Positions 31,590 to 38,989 of a stretch of 38,989 nucleotides of DNA are shown piece after piece. A program made the translations under genes and the position numbers. How positions within the stretch are numbered: position 1 is the stretch's first letter; every line of letters starts with the position of its first letter. This DNA is from Rhizobium sp. Root1203. Its GTDB lineage: Bacteria; Pseudomonadota; Alphaproteobacteria; Rhizobiales; Rhizobiaceae. The stretch lies in assembly GCF_001424945.1 (NCBI RefSeq), contig NZ_LMCW01000028.1, positions 1 through 38,989 of the forward strand, written 5' to 3'. The notes beneath the pieces were generated by a model, which saw nothing but the letters and a program-made list of their open reading frames with translations, was not told the origin of the DNA and did no database searches.

Positions 31590-31805
31590 CTAGGCGTGTT
31601 TCGCAACGAGCGCGCCCGTTGCCGAAGCTCGATCCTGAGCTTCCTTGGCAAGGCGCGCCTCGCGAAGCCGTAGCGTCTTCGCTTCCCTGGCAAGGACGAT
31701 GGAATCGAGTTCTTCAACTGCTCTGTCTTTTGCGAAAAACTGCTTTTGCACTTCGCCGAAGGCAATCTCCGCCCGCTGGCGGGGCCTGCTGTATGTCTGT
31801 GTCAT
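31590..31805 (-). CDS. small charged coiled-coil protein, first of a trio
   Basis: This 71-residue protein starts MTQTYSRPRQRAEIAFGEVQ and continues KQFFAKDRAVEELDSIVLAR and EAKTLRLREARLAKEAQDRA. AGGAAATCC stands just before the ATG at 31805. It matches in style a small conserved rhizobial family with a PR-R-x-x-A start and the RLREARLAKE block. It lies 37 bases past the cold-shock gene's terminator, on the same strand, so it needs its own promoter or readthrough. Function unknown. Confidence 0.6.
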   Translation of the reverse strand: MTQTYSRPRQRAEIAFGEVQKQFFAKDRAVEELDSIVLAREAKTLRLREARLAKEAQDRASATGALVAKHA

Positions 31806-31832
31806 GGATTTCCTAAAAGGCTCGTTCACGAG

Positions 31833-31866
31833 CCAAAACAAAAAGGCCAGGCGAGAGCCTGGCCTT
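31833..31866 (-). terminator. rho-independent terminator of the cold-shock gene
   Basis: Read on the minus strand: AAGGCCAGGC (31866-31857), loop TCTC, GCCTGGCCTT (31852-31843), then TTTGTTTT. A perfect 10-bp stem with a T-rich tail lying 64 bases past the stop of the cold-shock gene. Confidence 0.85.
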
Positions 31867-31929
31867 GACGTTCAGTACGCTTCCGGCAGTGCCAGTACAT
31901 CCGTGGTCAAGGCGGAAGCAAAGCACCAA

Positions 31930-32139
31930 TCAAGCGGACTGCAGGTTGCAGGCCGACATTTTGCCCGACTTGTTGTCGCGCTCAAGCTCAAAACCGATCT
32001 TCTGGCCTTCGACCAGTTCGCGCATTCCGGCGCGTTCGACGGCAGAGATGTGAACGAAGGCGTCAGAGCCGCCATTGTCAGGCTGAATGAAGCCGAAGCC
32101 CTTGGTGGAATTGAACCATTTTACTGTGCCTGTGGTCAT
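31930..32139 (-). CDS. cspA: cold-shock domain protein, CspA family
   Basis: This 69-residue single cold-shock domain starts MTTGTVKWFNSTKGFGFIQP. RNP1 (KGFGFI) and RNP2 (FVHIS) are both intact, followed by ELVEGQKIGFELERD. It binds single-stranded RNA and DNA and melts mRNA structure in cold or stationary cells. AAAGGG precedes the ATG at 32139. A long leader of at least 120 bases without another gene is open upstream, as usual for csp mRNAs. A strong terminator ends the transcript. Confidence 0.95.
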   Translation of the reverse strand: MTTGTVKWFNSTKGFGFIQPDNGGSDAFVHISAVERAGMRELVEGQKIGFELERDNKSGKMSACNLQSA

Positions 32140-32461
32140 GATGAACCCTTTCAAAGCATAGAGTGAGGACCGTGAAAGCGAGGCTTCACGGTGGGTGATA
32201 ACGACTATTTTTGAAAGGAAGTTCGAATAGAGCGTGGTGCCAATCGCGCGGTAGACAAAGTTCGGCAAGCAAAAGATCGATGGTGGTTATGTACCCGACC
32301 GAGCTTTCGAGGTCAACCGCTAGTTTTTGAAACGATTGCTTTCTGCCATGGGTTGCCTCGACGATAGATGCAGCCGATTGGATCGCATGAGTCGTACTTG
32401 GACATCGTATGGCAGGTTGCATCAGCCAAACTCGCATGGCGAAGGACCGCGGGAGTCTCCG
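32140..32461. other. leader and intergenic region upstream of cspA
   Basis: No gene recognised. It should contain the promoter and untranslated leader of the minus-strand cold-shock gene. A 159-codon minus-strand frame (32186-32665) is antisense to the catalase remnant and has no domain. Confidence 0.4.
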
Positions 32462-32690
32462 GTGCAAGGCTATCGCCACTTCCGCGCCGAAGAACAAGGG
32501 CAGAAGGTTCGCCTCCGCCCGGAGAGCTTCGCCGACCACTACAGCCAGACGCGCCAGTTCTATGTTAGCCAGACCCCGCCCGAGCAACGGCACATCGCAG
32601 CCGCATTGACTTTCGAGCTCAGCAAGGTGGAAAGTGCCGTGATCGGCGAGCGCATGGTCTTGCACCTTCTGAACATCGATGGGCGGTGTC
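32462..32690 (+). pseudogene. C-terminal fragment of a monofunctional catalase
   Basis: The frame reads HFRAEEQGQKVRLRPESFAD, HYSQTRQFYVSQTPPEQRHI and AAALTFELSKVESAVIGERM, then VLHLLNID. This is the C-terminal segment of heme catalases of the KatA/KatE type, past the core (the typical F-x-D-H-[YF]-x-Q-A-x-x-F-[YW] and ALxFEL-SKV blocks). The heme domain, about the first 400 residues, and the last residues are absent. It is therefore dead. The piece is clean, with no stop for some 70 residues, so the loss is probably recent. Confidence 0.75.
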
Positions 32691-32978
32691 GCAAGAACCG
32701 TAATCTATCGCCGCCCGTTGGCGCGCATCTCGAACGCGTAATGATCATCCTACGTCCACGCGGGCCGGAAAATCGGTTGTCCGATGCTGCCTGGCACGGG
32801 CTATCGCCTAATTCCTTATCGACTAGGCCGAGCACCGGCGGATTCAAACGCCGCAAACAGCCCGATCGGTCGAACAAACCTTCTCACCTTGACAAGGGCC
32901 GGGGATCGCCTCGGCCTCGGCACTGCCTCTCGGTAGGCACTCTTCCGTTGATCTGGAATCTCGTCTAATAACGCCTTC

Positions 32979-35900
32979 ATGAGCCTAGAAAACGACGCTT
33001 TTAAATTCCTTGCACATGACGGCGAACTCGCGCGGCTTATCGCCGCTCGAGATTGGTCCGGCACATCGCTTGGTTGCCCGGGCACATGGCCCCAAAGCCT
33101 CCGCACCACCGTGGCATTGATCCTGCAGTCTCCCGTTCCGATCGTCACGCTTTGGGGTGAGGACGGCGTGATGATCTACAACGATGCCTATTCCGCCTTC
33201 GCTGGGGAACGTCACCCCGCTCTGTTGGGGTCGAAAGTTCGCGAAGGCTGGGCTGAAATCGCCGATTTCAATGACAATGTCATGCGTGTTGGGTTGGCCG
33301 GCCGAACGCTGCGATACGCGGATCAGGAACTCTCGTTAAATCGCACGGGAACGCCCGAGCCCGTCTGGATGAATCTAGACTACTCGCCGATCATCGACGA
33401 AGACGGTAAGCCGTGCGGTGTCATCGCGATCGTGATCGAGACGACATCCAAGGTAAAGGCCGAGCGAGCGCTTGCCGCAAGCGAAGAACAGAGCCGACAG
33501 ATCATCGACGGCGCGGTGGATTATGCAATCATCGCTCTCGACCTGGAGGGCAGGGTCCTGCGCTGGAACGAGGGTGCGCACCGAATATTCGGCTGGACAC
33601 AGGACGAAGTGTCGGGACTGCATTGGGAGATGCTGTTCACGCCACAAGACAGAGCGGCCGGCAAGCCGCGCGAAGCTATGGATGCGGCCTTGAAGGCCGG
33701 CAGCGCCCATCATGATCGATGGCATCAGCGCAAGTCGGGCGAGACCTTCTGGGCCAGTGGCGAGATCAGCCAGTTGCGCGACGGCGAGGGGAAGCCGATT
33801 GGTTTGATAAAGGTTCTCCGCGACCAGACCGATCAGTACAAGGCCGTTCAGGCTCTTGCCGACGCCGAGGCAAGACTTCGCCGTGCGCAGGAGGCTGGCG
33901 GGGTGGGGGTGTTTTCGCTCGACCTTCAGACGAACATATTGAGCCCGACACCTGAGTTCTGCAGCATCTATGGCCTCGAGCTGTCGGATGCCATCCCCAT
34001 TTCCAAGATCCAGGGGCTCGTCTTCGACGAGGATCAGGAGATCGCTTCGAACCCGGATACTAGGAGAACGGGGACTTCGCCGCTGACGGTCGAATACCGC
34101 ATTCGTCGTTCCGACACCGGCCAGAAGCGCGTCGTAGCCCGACGCGGAGAATTTGAGTTCGCTGCCGACGGCAAACCGCTCCGGTTCGTCGGTGTCGTCC
34201 AGGACGTGACAGAGCGGCGCAAGGCGCAACGCGAGTTGCGCGAGAGCGAGTCCCGCTTCCGGGCGCTTGCCCAAGCCATTCCCAACCACGTGTGGACGGC
34301 TTCGCCCGATGGGCTGCTCGATTGGTTCAATGACCGCGTATACGAGTATGCTGGTCATAAGCCGGGGGAACTCGACGGCGCGTCGTGGGTATCGATCGTC
34401 CATCCCGACGACGTCGTGGCCACAGCGGAGGCGTGGAAGCAGGCGATTAGTACCGGAGTAACGTATCAGACAGAGTTCAGACTGCGTCATGCGTCCGGGG
34501 CCTTTCGCTGGCATATCGTACGTGCCATTCCGATCAAGGACGACGATGGTGTTATCCTTCGCTGGATCGGCACCAATACAGAGGTCGAGGAACTCCGTGC
34601 CGCACGGGAGAAACTTCAAGCCCTCAATCGAACGCTTGAGCAACGCGTTGCCGAGCGCACCGCTGATCGAGACCGAATGTGGCGACTTTCCACTGATGTC
34701 ATGCTTGTAACCTCGTTCGACGCTACCATCACAGCACTCAATCCTGCCTGGACAACGATCCTCGGATGGACGGAGGAAGACCAGATCGGCCGATCCTTCA
34801 TGGATCTAGTCCATCCCGACGACCGCCAAGCTACCCTGGACGAGTTGGGTAAGCTCGCCGAGGGCATCACCACTTTCTCGTTCGAGAACCGTTTTAAAAC
34901 CAAGGGTGGGTCCTACCGAACGATCTCCTGGACGGCCGTTCCCGGCGAAAACCTCATTCAAGCGGTAGGGCGGGATGTCACCGAAGAACGGGAAGCTGCC
35001 GCAGCACTTCGCCAGACCGAGCTTGCATTGCAGCAGGCCCAGAAAATGGAAGCGATCGGCAATCTGACCGGAGGCGTTGCGCACGACTTCAACAACCTTC
35101 TGCAGGTCGTGGCAGGCAACCTGCAGCTCCTGTCGAAAGACGTCGTCGGAAACGAAAAGGCCGAAGGTCGCATCGCAAACGCCCTCGCTGGCGTCAACCG
35201 TGGTTCGAAGCTAGCGTCGCAACTCCTGGCTTTCGGCCGACGACAGGCGCTCGATCCCAAGGTTGTCAACATCGGCCGCCTTATCCGTGGCATGGACGAG
35301 ATGCTCAGGCGCACGATCGGCGAGGGCGTCGAAATCGAGACGATAGCGTCGGGGGGCCTATGGAACTCGCTTGTCGATCCGATGCAAGTCGAAAACGCGC
35401 TCCTTAATCTCGCTATCAATGCCCGCGATGCGATGGAGGGCTTCGGAAAGCTGACGATCGAAGTTGGCAACGCCTATATCGACGACACTTACGCCAGCCT
35501 TCACGACGACGTCCAGACGGGACAGTACGTGGTCCTGTCGGTCACCGATACCGGCAGCGGCATGTCGCAAGAGCTAATGGCGAAGGTCTTCGAGCCGTTC
35601 TTCTCGACGAAGCCCGAGGGCAAGGGAACGGGCCTGGGGCTTTCGATGGTATATGGCTTCCTCAAGCAATCGGGTGGGCACGTCAAAATTTATAGCGAAC
35701 TGGGCCACGGCACGACGGTGAAGATGTATCTACCGCGGTCGTTGCAACAGGAGGACGTGGAGGTCGAACGGCACGATGCGCCCGTCGAGGGAGGGCGCGA
35801 GACGATCCTCGTTGCCGAAGACGACGACGCCGTGCGAGCTACCGTCGTCGAGCTCCTTCAGGAACTGGGATATCGTGTTTTGAAGGCGCCGGACGCAACC

Positions 35901-36581
35901 GCCGCATTGTCGATTATCGAAAGCGGCCTGAACATAGATATGCTGTTCACCGACGTTGTGATGCCGGGTCAATTGAAGAGTTCGGAACTTGCGAGGAAGG
36001 CAAAGGAGCGCCTACCGGACATTGGCGTGCTATTCACCTCCGGCTATACCGAAAATTCCATCGTCCATGGCGGTCGCCTCGATCGGGGCGTTCAACTTCT
36101 CTCAAAGCCCTATAGCCGGGAGCAGCTCGCTAGAAAGATACGGCATGTCCTCAATAGCCGAGAGGAAGGCAAAGCCACAGAGCCGTCGGCTCCCGATTTG
36201 GGAGCTGCTGCGTCTGCGGTAGATGATCAGGTTACGAAGCGCAGGATCCTTCTGGTCGAGGATAACGATCTCATTCGGATGGCGACCGCCGACATGCTGG
36301 CCGAACTCGATTGTCAGGTGACCGAGGCGGCCTCTGCCGAGGATGCTTTGATGATGCTGGGACAGGGCACTGTCGACATCCTCGTTACAGATCTTGGTCT
36401 GCCCGGCATGTCCGGTGAAGCGTTCTGCCGCGAGGTTCGCCGGCGCTGGCCACGAATTGGTATCGTCTTCGCAACAGGTATGGATCGTGGGCCCGAACTA
36501 GAGGACGTCTCAAGAACGGCGTTGTTGCCGAAACCGCACGGACTGGAAGAGCTACGTGCGGTACTGGAGGCGGTGGGCTAG
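32979..36581 (+). CDS. hybrid sensor histidine kinase: PAS repeats, HisKA, HATPase, two receivers
   Basis: This 1200-residue protein appears cytoplasmic, without signal or membrane helices. An N-terminal PAS-like sensor (about 20-150) is followed by four more PAS domains (about 168-290, 293-415, 419-545 and 565-680). The dimerisation helix carries the phospho-accepting His702 in GGVAHDFNNLL. The ATP domain has NALLNLAINARDAM and DTGSGMS, then the GTGLGLS lid. Two receivers follow, with phospho-acceptor Asp992 (LFTDVVMPG) and Asp1138 (LVTDLGLPGMSG). The end may work as a phosphorelay with no output of its own. No DNA-binding response regulator lies nearby; the orphan receiver at 19938 is similar in style. 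The ATG has only a weak ribosome site. Confidence 0.93.
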   Translation: MSLENDAFKFLAHDGELARLIAARDWSGTSLGCPGTWPQSLRTTVALILQSPVPIVTLWGEDGVMIYNDAYSAFAGERHPALLGSKVREGWAEIADFNDNVMRVGLAGRTLRYADQELSLNRTGTPEPVWMNLDYSPIIDEDGKPCGVIAIVIETTSKVKAERALAASEEQSRQIIDGAVDYAIIALDLEGRVLRWNEGAHRIFGWTQDEVSGLHWEMLFTPQDRAAGKPREAMDAALKAGSAHHDRWHQRKSGETFWASGEISQLRDGEGKPIGLIKVLRDQTDQYKAVQALADAEARLRRAQEAGGVGVFSLDLQTNILSPTPEFCSIYGLELSDAIPISKIQGLVFDEDQEIASNPDTRRTGTSPLTVEYRIRRSDTGQKRVVARRGEFEFAADGKPLRFVGVVQDVTERRKAQRELRESESRFRALAQAIPNHVWTASPDGLLDWFNDRVYEYAGHKPGELDGASWVSIVHPDDVVATAEAWKQAISTGVTYQTEFRLRHASGAFRWHIVRAIPIKDDDGVILRWIGTNTEVEELRAAREKLQALNRTLEQRVAERTADRDRMWRLSTDVMLVTSFDATITALNPAWTTILGWTEEDQIGRSFMDLVHPDDRQATLDELGKLAEGITTFSFENRFKTKGGSYRTISWTAVPGENLIQAVGRDVTEEREAAAALRQTELALQQAQKMEAIGNLTGGVAHDFNNLLQVVAGNLQLLSKDVVGNEKAEGRIANALAGVNRGSKLASQLLAFGRRQALDPKVVNIGRLIRGMDEMLRRTIGEGVEIETIASGGLWNSLVDPMQVENALLNLAINARDAMEGFGKLTIEVGNAYIDDTYASLHDDVQTGQYVVLSVTDTGSGMSQELMAKVFEPFFSTKPEGKGTGLGLSMVYGFLKQSGGHVKIYSELGHGTTVKMYLPRSLQQEDVEVERHDAPVEGGRETILVAEDDDAVRATVVELLQELGYRVLKAPDATAALSIIESGLNIDMLFTDVVMPGQLKSSELARKAKERLPDIGVLFTSGYTENSIVHGGRLDRGVQLLSKPYSREQLARKIRHVLNSREEGKATEPSAPDLGAAASAVDDQVTKRRILLVEDNDLIRMATADMLAELDCQVTEAASAEDALMMLGQGTVDILVTDLGLPGMSGEAFCREVRRRWPRIGIVFATGMDRGPELEDVSRTALLPKPHGLEELRAVLEAVG

Positions 36582-37070
36582 ACGAAATCCGGGCATTCGC
36601 GTCCTACCAACCTCCAATGTGGGAGATAGCGTTGCCGTTGGTTCCGGAACCCAGCCTGTCGGGCGCCGACGCCGACAGGCTGCTGGACGTTGTGCGGAAT
36701 GGAGAGATTTACGCCAAAGATCATGGGAAGCGGAAGACTGGGTGAACGTCTGACGTACGCGCCCAAAAAAGCGTTTTATTATCAGATACTTATTTTTGAG
36801 ACGTGTTGTGATGCCTTATGGGACGTATGAGAATGAATTCATTAATATAAGCAATAGTTTTTATTGTGTTTTAGCGGACTGACTGTCGCGGCCATGATCA
36901 AGACGGCAGTCGAAGCGGCGACAAATCATTTGAAGAACAGATGCGGCCGAAAGTCGGTACTTTATGCGCAATAGGGGGTGACCCTGAGGGTGTAATTATG
37001 ACTATGATGGCTTACGACATTCCCACTGTCGAGAGTGCTCGCCTGAAACGCCAAACCTGCAAGGAGTCCA
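36582..37070. other. AT-rich intergenic region with one small possible ORF
   Basis: A perfect 11-bp inverted repeat (36652-36662 with 36672-36682) lies 70 bases past the kinase stop and may end its transcript, though no T-run follows. A 42-codon frame at 36617-36745 (MWEIALPLVPEPSLSGADAD, then RLLDVVRNGEIYAKDHGKR) overlaps it; it looks protein-like but has no ribosome site. From 36770 to 36890 the sequence is markedly AT-rich, as in promoter or horizontally gained DNA. Confidence 0.4.
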
Positions 37071-38174
37071 ATGTCCAGCCCCGTACTCTTTTCTCCGTTT
37101 CGCGTCGCCGGACTTGAGCTTGCCAACCGGATCGTCATTGCCCCGATGTGCCAATATTCGGCGCAAGATGGCTGCATGACCGACTGGCACCTTATCCATC
37201 TTGGTCAGCTTGCTCTGTCGGGTGCTGGGCTTCTCACCATCGAAGCGACGGCCATCTCGCCCGAGGGCCGGATCACCTATGGCGATGTTGGGCTGTATGA
37301 TGAGGCCACGGAGGCTGCCATGGCGCGGACGCTGGAGGGTATTCGCCGTTACTCGGATATGCCTATCGCGATCCAGCTCGCTCACGCTGGCCGAAAGGCG
37401 TCTACTGACAAACCGTGGCTTGGGGGAAAGCAAATTGCCCCTGATTACGAGAATGGTTGGCAAACGGAGGCGCCGTCGTCAGTGCCGTTTGTTCCCGAGT
37501 ACGTCCCGCCGTCAGCTCTGGATCGTGACGGACTAAAGCGCGTTCGTGACGCCTTCGTCGCATCGGCAAGACGCGCTGCCAATATCGGCATTGATGCCGT
37601 CCAGCTGCATGGTGCACATGGCTATCTCCTGCATCAATTTCTTTCGCCGCTTTCTAATCTGCGGACCGACGACTATGGCGGGTCGCTCGAAAATCGAATG
37701 CGATTTCCTCTGGAGGTCTTTGATGCCGTTCGGAGTGCGTTCCCGGAGGGCAAGCCGGTGACGATGAGAGTATCAGCAACCGATTGGGTCAAGGGCGGCC
37801 TTGAACTGATAGAAGTTATCACCTTCGCGAAGGAGCTTGAGGCGAGTGGATGTGACGCAATCCATGTGTCGAGCGGTGGCTTGGATGCGAAGCAATCAAT
37901 CCCAGTCGGTCCGAACTACCAGGTGCCGCTCGCGCGGGCCATCAAGAGCGAAGTTAGCATTCCAGTAGTGGCTGTGGGCTTGATCACGGAGCCCGCCCAA
38001 GCCGAGGCAATTGTGGCCACAGGTGACGCAGATCTCGTCGCGATAGCACGGGCGGTTCTCTATGACCCGCGTTGGCCGTGGCATGCGGCCGCCGCGCTCG
38101 GAGGCCAGGTGTGGGCGCCACCTCAATATCTGCGGTCTCAGCCCTCGCAGTATCGGAATTTGTTTAGAGCTTGA
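37071..38174 (+). CDS. NADH:flavin oxidoreductase, old yellow enzyme family, YqjM/XenA-like
   Basis: This 367-residue FMN-dependent ene-reductase of the YqjM/XenA branch starts MSSPVLFSPFRVAGLELANR. It has the redox-tuning Cys in IAPMCQYSA, the His pair motif QLHGAHGYLLHQFLSP and the DYGGSLENRMRF phosphate loop, and ends near PQYLRSQPSQYRNLF. It would reduce activated C=C bonds of enones, nitro-esters or quinones with NAD(P)H in the cytoplasm. AAGGAG lies six bases before the ATG. No partner genes are next to it. The family and length are clear; the physiological substrate is not. Confidence 0.93.
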   Translation: MSSPVLFSPFRVAGLELANRIVIAPMCQYSAQDGCMTDWHLIHLGQLALSGAGLLTIEATAISPEGRITYGDVGLYDEATEAAMARTLEGIRRYSDMPIAIQLAHAGRKASTDKPWLGGKQIAPDYENGWQTEAPSSVPFVPEYVPPSALDRDGLKRVRDAFVASARRAANIGIDAVQLHGAHGYLLHQFLSPLSNLRTDDYGGSLENRMRFPLEVFDAVRSAFPEGKPVTMRVSATDWVKGGLELIEVITFAKELEASGCDAIHVSSGGLDAKQSIPVGPNYQVPLARAIKSEVSIPVVAVGLITEPAQAEAIVATGDADLVAIARAVLYDPRWPWHAAAALGGQVWAPPQYLRSQPSQYRNLFRA

Positions 38175-38254
38175 AGTGTCTAGCTAACACGATCTGGATG
38201 TAAGGCCCTCAGACCAGATATGCAGAGCGCATTTCGGGATGTTCCTGAGGACCT

Positions 38255-38569
38255 TCATCGAACCTGATAGGCAGCCAGAACAACTCCCCCAAGATTCGGG
38301 GAGACCGGCGTTCGTGAAACTCCGAGGTTCCGTTGATAGTGCTTCGTCATAGCCTTCAGGCGGCGCTCGAAAGCATCCTTTCCTGGAGCGCCAGAATCCT
38401 GGAACCTGTTCTCCCACTCCAGCGGAAATGCCTTCAGCATCATCATTGCGCTCCGCCGCGAGAACTCACGCTTGATGGCGGCCCTCATCGTTTCCCAGAA
38501 GCCTGGCATGGGATGGGGAATGACCAGCCGATGGAAAACGACGATCGATCCGTAATCGAGCGGGTTCTC
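38255..38569 (-). pseudogene. C-terminal remnant of an unknown conserved protein
   Basis: The frame is open from a TGA at 38572-38570 and reads ENPLDYGSIVVFHRLVIPHP, then MPGFWETMRAAIKREFSRRS, AMMMLKAFPLEWENRFQD and KDAFERRLKAMTKHYQRNLG. The pattern (VIPHPMPGFW, then a helix, then [ML]KAFPLEWE and RRKKAMxRHY) has the look of the end of a conserved protein, perhaps GNAT-like, rather than chance sequence. No start exists in frame: the ATG at 38509 has no ribosome site and would cut the block. I cannot name the family. Confidence 0.4.
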
Positions 38570-38606
38570 TCATCCTTCGGACCTCTTGCGGTCGGGGCCG
38601 ACGCAA

Positions 38607-38887
38607 CTACGCCTCTGTGATTTTTACGAACCCCTGTTGAACAAGCTGAATCGTTCGCGCCATCGCATCCGTATTGATCTTCACGTTCGGAAGGAGGTCG
38701 GCATTGCCCCAGCAATTTGCCTCCGCAGTGGCCCCGCACAACTCAATCTTGACACCAAGCTGCATGAGGGAGGCAATCAGATCCTTGTTGGGATTTCCCG
38801 CAGCGATCTTCCGTGAGGCGTTATACGCTTCGTCATGCAGCGTGAGGTGACCCGCGTTCGTGTGGAATACCACTATCACTTCGGAGT
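38607..38887 (-). pseudogene. C-terminal part of a DsrE/DsrF-like protein, 5' end lost
   Basis: The frame reads IVVFHTNAGHLTLHDEAYNA, SRKIAAGNPNKDLIASLMQL, GVKIELCGATAEANCWGNAD and LLPNVKINTDAMARTIQLVQ, the second half of a DsrE-like family of sulfur-carrier or unknown function, with the Cys in ELCG. The N-terminal signal peptide and first half are missing. At about 38888 the sequence turns into an unrelated part that continues to the window edge. The ATG-like codon in IVVF is not a real start. The gene was most likely interrupted by insertion. Confidence 0.65.
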
Positions 38888-38890
38888 CAG

Positions 38891-38989
38891 TGACGTTGCC
38901 CCCAAGTTTTATCCAGTTTTGAGTTCGCTCCAGCGGTTTTGGGTTGCTGTATTCGGGGCGGTAGCGGCGGGTTGCGGTGCGGAGCCATT
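38891..38989. mobile_element. probable end of an insertion sequence running off the window
   Basis: The sequence beginning TGACGTTGCCCCCAAG contains short repeated blocks (AAGTTTTATCCAGTTTTGAG, then GCGGTTTTGGGTTGC) like the terminal arrays of IS21-type elements, and it replaces the first half of the DsrE gene. Only 99 bases are visible, so the family is a guess and no transposase is seen. Confidence 0.35.

Noticed and set aside
32186..32665. 159-codon minus-strand frame
   Set aside because: Antisense to the catalase remnant, which gives clear family blocks on the + strand.
33375..34643. 422-codon minus-strand frame
   Set aside because: Antisense to the PAS repeats of the hybrid kinase; long antisense frames are common in GC-rich DNA and this one has no motifs.
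36556..36753. 65-codon + strand frame after the kinase
   Set aside because: Overlaps the kinase 3' end, Arg-rich reading; a 42-codon frame in another phase is more protein-like but also unsupported.

Overview
The window looks like an accessory stretch of a Rhizobiaceae genome (Rhizobium, Agrobacterium or Sinorhizobium type). The clues are the moderately high GC, several small protein families I associate with rhizobia (DUF6522, DUF982-like, DUF2934, entericidin), a pair of adjacent ku genes, PotABCD-type and fused ABC transporters, and many GGAAC-N16-NGTT sites, the form recognised by the alphaproteobacterial general-stress sigma factor EcfG/RpoE2. This placement comes from reading the sequence, not from a search.

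Layout. (1) 0.2-6.5 kb: a catabolic/transport module. A HisD-family dehydrogenase diverges from an XRE-cupin regulator, followed by a substrate-binding protein, an ATPase and two permeases. The last three genes are joined by ATGA overlaps. A perfect palindrome sits between the divergent genes. (2) 6.7-11.6 kb: tiny genes (entericidin, a His-rich secreted protein, a small paralogue pair) mixed with wreckage: an ArsR/SRPBCC operon and a possible phage-lysis remnant. (3) 11.7-20.5 kb: a stress-type island with an NmrA-like remnant, two Ku proteins, a haloacetate-dehalogenase-like hydrolase, an operon of a YpfJ-like protein without its zinc motif plus two membrane proteins, an isochorismatase-fold hydrolase, two low-affinity iron permease-like genes and a DUF2934-receiver protein. 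(4) 20.5-25.9 kb: a truncated receiver, a type B carboxylesterase whose catalytic His appears to be Arg, a conserved basic protein, an IS110-family element with a frameshifted transposase, a HipA remnant and two small rhizobial proteins. (5) 26.1-32.7 kb: an ABC exporter, LysR and IS3 remnants, small secreted or coiled-coil genes, a cold-shock gene and a catalase fragment. (6) 33-39 kb: a 1200-residue hybrid histidine kinase, an old-yellow-enzyme reductase, an eroded unknown gene and a DsrE gene cut off near the window edge, probably by an insertion sequence.

How the parts fit. The first 6.5 kb reads as uptake plus oxidation of one unknown small molecule under a dedicated regulator. The 8-20 kb and 30-kb small genes read as general-stress cargo: EcfG-type sites precede entericidin, the small paralogues, ku, the dehalogenase, the receiver protein and a secreted protein. 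At least ten decayed genes and two insertion-sequence families show repeated insertion and loss. No tRNA, rRNA or CRISPR array was seen.
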